Source: Cotesia glomerata (lineage: Eukaryota > Arthropoda > Insecta > Hymenoptera > Braconidae). From it: a stretch of DNA of 64,000 bases. Below the pieces are notes generated by a model that was not told the origin of the DNA, did no database searches, and saw only the letters and a list, made by a program, of their open reading frames with translations. Of the stretch, positions 59,991-64,000 are shown piece after piece; within the stretch, counting starts at the first letter, position 1, and every line of letters starts with the position of its first letter. The stretch lies in the NCBI RefSeq assembly GCF_020080835.1, contig NC_058167.1:5934459-5998458 (forward strand). Direction: 5' to 3'. The translations under genes and the position numbers were made by a program.

Positions 59991-60199
59991 CGTGCATTTT
60001 TTTTGAGGTTCCAACTTCGAGTGACAATAATAATAGTAATAAACTATTAAATTTTTTCAAATAAATTTTTTTTTATATTTTCAATATGTAAATAAAAACA
60101 CTCTGAATATTCAAGATAATTCATTTTTATTTTCCTATAAAAAACCACCCTCCAAAGAAGTCATGAAAATAGGCATAAGTTACCAGACTACTACCTTCA

Positions 60200-60650
60200 G
60201 CTAATTCCATACCTAAACGCTTAAAATTGCACTTATGACGTTTTTGAGCTTTTCAAGCTTAAAATATAATTTATGTGTTTTTAAGCTCTCCGAGCTCCAA
60301 GAGTCAGTTGTTATAGGCTTTTGAGCTCTTCGAACATTCAACGCAGTTTTTTGAATCCTATGATTTACTTTCAAACACGAATCGATCAGACCAAAAATTT
60401 CGGAGAAATTTAAAAACTTCACTTTTTCCGAATTTTTTCGAAAACAATAACTCACGAACGAATAAGCCGTTTAAAAGTTATTCTAAAAAAAACACATTTG
60501 AAAAAAATTTTTTTCGTAGTTTTTTTTAGATTTCTCAAAATCTACGTCCGAATTGGTTCAAATTGTATTCAAAATTTAAGTTTGGTCAAGCTCTTTCGAA
60601 TGGCGCCAATCGTAATCAAATCAGTCAAGCTGTTCGAAAGTTATGAGAGG

Positions 60651-60745
<95 letters not shown>

Positions 60746-60790
60746 TTTTCTTAGCGGGAAGTTAAAAATAAGATTCAGTGTATATTTTAG
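60200..60790. repeat. Dispersed repeat with (CA)n run
   Basis: Contains the tttcgaatggcgccaatcgt and ctacgtccgaattggttcaa text, with a (CA)n microsatellite at 60653-60742. The sequence 60450-60640 is the reverse complement of 63660-63850. Confidence 0.75.
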
Positions 60791-60895
60791 TCCCCGAACA
60801 CTTTGTATTTCATCAAGTACACCGTTTGCCCCCCCCCCTTCCTCTACCTCGTCGATTTCCTTGAATCGCGTTAAAATCGGTTGATACGTACAATA

Positions 60896-61061
60896 CAGTC
60901 AACGCTCTCTGTATTTGACTCGCCCGTACAGGACCATTCTCTGTATTTGACTCGTCCTTGTCCATAAGAGCTGTGTAAAATCATCAAGTACAGAGGAAGA
61001 ATGTGGTCAAATACAGAGAGCGGTCAAATACAGAGAGGTCCAATACAGAGAGCGTCGACTG
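60896..61061. mobile_element. 166-bp MITE, copy 2
   Basis: Same length and termini as 21147-21312, opposite orientation, TA on both sides. Confidence 0.85.
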
Positions 61062-61063
61062 TA

Positions 61064-62177
61064 GTTATCGTTATCAAAAATTAAAAAAAAAAAGTATTTT
61101 TTTCAGTAACTTCGAAATTTGTTCTCGGATCGTTTTTGATGTAATGAGTTAACTATTAGCGTTTAAAAACCTTTTTGAGTCGAACACCCTCAAGTCCGTG
61201 ACATTTGGACGATTTGTTTGTAAGATATTGGGTTTTAAAAATTTTTTTCAATTCTTATTAGATCGGATTTCTTATAAGGAATTATAGCAAAGCTATTGCA
61301 GTTCAAATGTATTCAAAAATGTGTTTTACTGAATACAAACTACAGTTTTGAGCTCAAAAGCATACAACATTTCTATCTTGGAGCTTGGAGTGCTGAAAAT
61401 AGCTGTAAAACCATGTTTTTAAAGTCGAAGAGCTAAACGTTGTAATAGGTGAAATTTGAAGCACTTTGCATTTGAAATTAACGGGAAGTTACAGGAATGG
61501 TCTGTAGGGTCAATCGTTTTGCTAATTTTTTTTTAACTGTCACACGAGAAAAATTGTGACTGTAATCATGCGTTTCCGAAATATATAACTATATTCTACC
61601 TAAAAATTTGATTGTATATAGAAAATAACAAGAGATTAAATATTAAAATGATTGAGTCGAGAGAGAAAGAGAAATAACAGAAATTAATGAAATGATGAAA
61701 ATAAAGGGGTACTTCGAGTTCAACGAACCTTTTGAACTTTTAATTGCACAAACCGTCAGACTAGTCAGTGCTTTTTTTCTGTTCAAGTCGGTATTAATGG
61801 GCCTCTGATCGAATAAACTGAGTAATATTTTGACTAAAAGACTTACAAGCGGCACTTCTTACTTAAACACTACATTGAGTTCAATTTCGATAGTCACCAA
61901 TAAAATTTTATGTATTTATATTATGTATTATATATAAATACTTATATGCATACGGGTTACATACATACAATACAACATACATTTAACGTGGACAGAGATT
62001 CTTCCCGTAAGCGCAAGTTCACTGAACTTCATGACGTCGTGATACCGCCATTGCTGGGAATTTATTATCTCCTCGTGTCGATGCTTCGTCTTTTTGTGTA
62101 TCGCCCTCCCGTCACGATGCGTTCTACTAGTGAGTAGTTCTTCTAATTTCATCTGCATGCTCAACGTTACGACAGTT
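61064..62177. other. Repeat remnants then a slightly GC-richer patch
   Basis: 61080-61520 resembles the dispersed repeat family (cgggaagttacaggaatggt). 61990-62170 is GC-richer and could be a promoter; no gene found. Confidence 0.35.
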
Positions 62178-62214
62178 ATGTTCCAAAATTATTTGCTATG
62201 GGAACAATACTCAG
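62178..62214 (+). CDS. Candidate short first exon
   Basis: An ATG opens MFQNYLLWEQYS and ends at a good donor (CTCAG|GTAGGT), after a GC-richer 180-bp stretch. No following exon is identified in the window. Weak evidence. Confidence 0.2.
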
Positions 62215-63489
62215 GTAGGTTTACCTTATAATTAATATTATTGACTAACTATTTATTCATTCTACATAATTATTTATTATATTGTGGTAAATAATTTAAT
62301 GAAGATACGTAAATCATTAATACATTACCGGGTCATGGATGATTCATTAACTTTATAGTGCGTTATTTGTCGTTTTATCGTTCCCCTCTAATTCCCGCGA
62401 CAGATTCATGTGTTTTCTCGGAAATTTATTAGAAAGTTACGTACAAATGTGACAACTACGGTAAAACATTAGACGTGAAGATATTACTGGTTAGTTAGAT
62501 TCTTTTTCAGTATTTTTTTTTGTTTTATCCATACTAGATAACTGAATTGCTAAGATGTTCTCAATATTTAGCTTCAAAATATGTGATTATGATTAATTAG
62601 AACTTTTTTAGTATAATATTTTAAATTTGAACGATACTAACGTCATTTAAAGAAAATAATACGTGATAATGACAATAAGTACGAGATATCGTTTCGTGTA
62701 CCGTTGATTTACATTCTATTTTCGAGTTTGAATTTATAAAAGTGATGTATATGGCGTGCGATTTTTGACAAAAGATTTAACAATTATAAGGATCAATCTT
62801 CAATCCATTATATGCATAGTAGTGACGGAATCTAATTAGTAAGAAAGTTATTGAATAAAAATAAAGTAATTTATTTTCATTAAAAATTATAACTCAACAT
62901 TTTGGCGAAAAATTGAAGGAAAAAAACCCAAAGCACTAAAATTAAATCATGAAAATGAAAAATTTTTAAAGCTTTGGATTTGAAATTTAATAAAATACAG
63001 CTTCCTCATTATTTCCGATTACGAGCAATAATAGAGAAGAGTATATGATTGATTTTACTTCCCTTAAAAATTTTTTTATCATAGTCCCTTAATTTTTAAT
63101 CTAATGGGCCTATTTGATTGAGGGATCATTCAAAGTTTTGTGCTGAGGGTTACTGGGTACGTCATTGTTATTTTCGCATTATATTTTTTAAAACATAAAT
63201 AGCTTAAATATTAATTGTTCAAAAATTTCGTGATAAAGCAATAAGGTTGAAGTGCCGTTTGAGGCCAGCAGTGTACCTTTTTTGCCACTTTATTTTCAAA
63301 CTATTGTATAAATATTTCTATAAGCGCAAGACTTTATGAATTCAATTCGTATAAATGTACTAATTCATAAGTTTTATAAAAATTCTACTTGAATAGTTAA
63401 AATTTTACAAATTCACTAAAATATCAAGTGGCCAAAAATGGTTCTAAGATGGCCAAAACCGGTACTTCTAACCAATATGTTTTAATTTT
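62215..63489. other. AT-rich intergenic, nothing recognised
   Basis: Chance ORFs only. Confidence 0.4.
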
Positions 63490-63624
63490 TTTAACTTCCC
63501 GCTAAGAAAATTGAAAATTTTAAAAAATCAGGAAGTAATTGGTTTTTCCCCGTTTTTAAGAAATTGTGTTTTCATCAGATCTAGACGTTTTGAGGTCCTA
63601 GGAAGCTTTCCTGACGATTTTTAC

Positions 63625-63667
<43 letters not shown>

Positions 63668-64000
63668 TGCGATTTGATTGTGATTGGCGCCATTCGAAAG
63701 GACTTGACCAAACTTAGATTTTGAATACAATTTGGACCGATTCGTACTGGTAGATTTTGAGAAATCTAAAAAAAACTACGAAAAAAATTTTTTCTTAGTG
63801 AGATTTTTTTGGAATAACTTTCAAACGGCTTAACAAATCGATTTCGAAAACTAATCAATCCTTAAAATCAAAAAATCACGTCGATCGTCGCCGGGCCAGT
63901 CAAAATCGGTTGATTCGTTCGTGAGTTATCGTCGTCGAAAAACTCCGGAAAAGAGTGAATTTATCAAATTTCTCCAAAATTTACGGTCTGGTCAATTTTT
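63490..64000. repeat. Dispersed repeat with (TG)n run, cut by window end
   Basis: Inverted copy of 60200-60650, with (TG)n at 63625-63662, then ggcgccattcgaaaggactt and aactttcaaacggctt. Confidence 0.75.

Noticed and set aside
59820..60014. Ser/Glu repeat ORF as a gene
   Set aside because: Best explained as a 12-bp minisatellite read in one of several open frames.
60656..60742. CRISPR-like or telomere-like array
   Set aside because: Simple (CA)n microsatellite with no spacers.

Overview
This is an AT-rich eukaryotic window, almost certainly from an insect. A hymenopteran parasitoid-like genome is my guess from the mix of transposon families, and that is inference only. It has no bacterial operons, rRNA genes, complete tRNA genes or CRISPR arrays. 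Nearly all recognisable coding sequence belongs to transposable elements, many of them decayed. Three 100-N assembly gaps are present (6805-6904, 21795-21894, 48130-48229).

Layout. 1-6800: the 3' end of an unidentified CDS, then a broken CACTA/Tnp2-like transposase on the minus strand with its own upstream spliced exon. 6905-10098: a partial Ty1/copia element on minus (LTR, leader, gag). 10669-18209: two head-to-tail R4/Dong-type non-LTR retrotransposons, each flanked by (TAA)n tracts. The 5' end of the second folds as a complete HDV-like self-cleaving ribozyme. 18576-20322: a two-exon gene for a Pro/Asn-rich tandem-repeat protein on minus. 21147-26440: a 166-bp MITE, then a copia element with two 356-bp LTRs, PBS, PPT and a decayed gag-pol.

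28728-44223: two inverted ends rich in ccgtttat-type subterminal repeats bracket 15.5 kb. The bracketed segment holds a decayed Tnp2-like transposase on plus, a divergently arranged five-exon gene on minus with phase-compatible introns, a nested DDE/SWIM transposon with 103-bp TIRs, and two long palindromes. I interpret it as one large CACTA-like element carrying a second gene, but no target-site duplication is visible.

45-50 kb: a possible two-exon small gene, a GC-richer island without a recognisable gene, and a long-TIR element carrying a tRNA-derived SINE whose empty site survives in the opposite arm. 51796-56042: a transposon whose two arms, each including transposase coding sequence, are inverted copies of each other, so that it forms a long hairpin. 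56-64 kb: a decayed gene with thirteen 20-residue repeats, a DD41D mariner-type transposase, a 12-bp minisatellite, a second copy of the 166-bp MITE and a repeat family with dinucleotide runs.

The most notable items are the HDV-like ribozyme at the start of an R4/Dong element, the two-gene CACTA-like element, the hairpin transposon, and the decayed 20-residue repeat gene.
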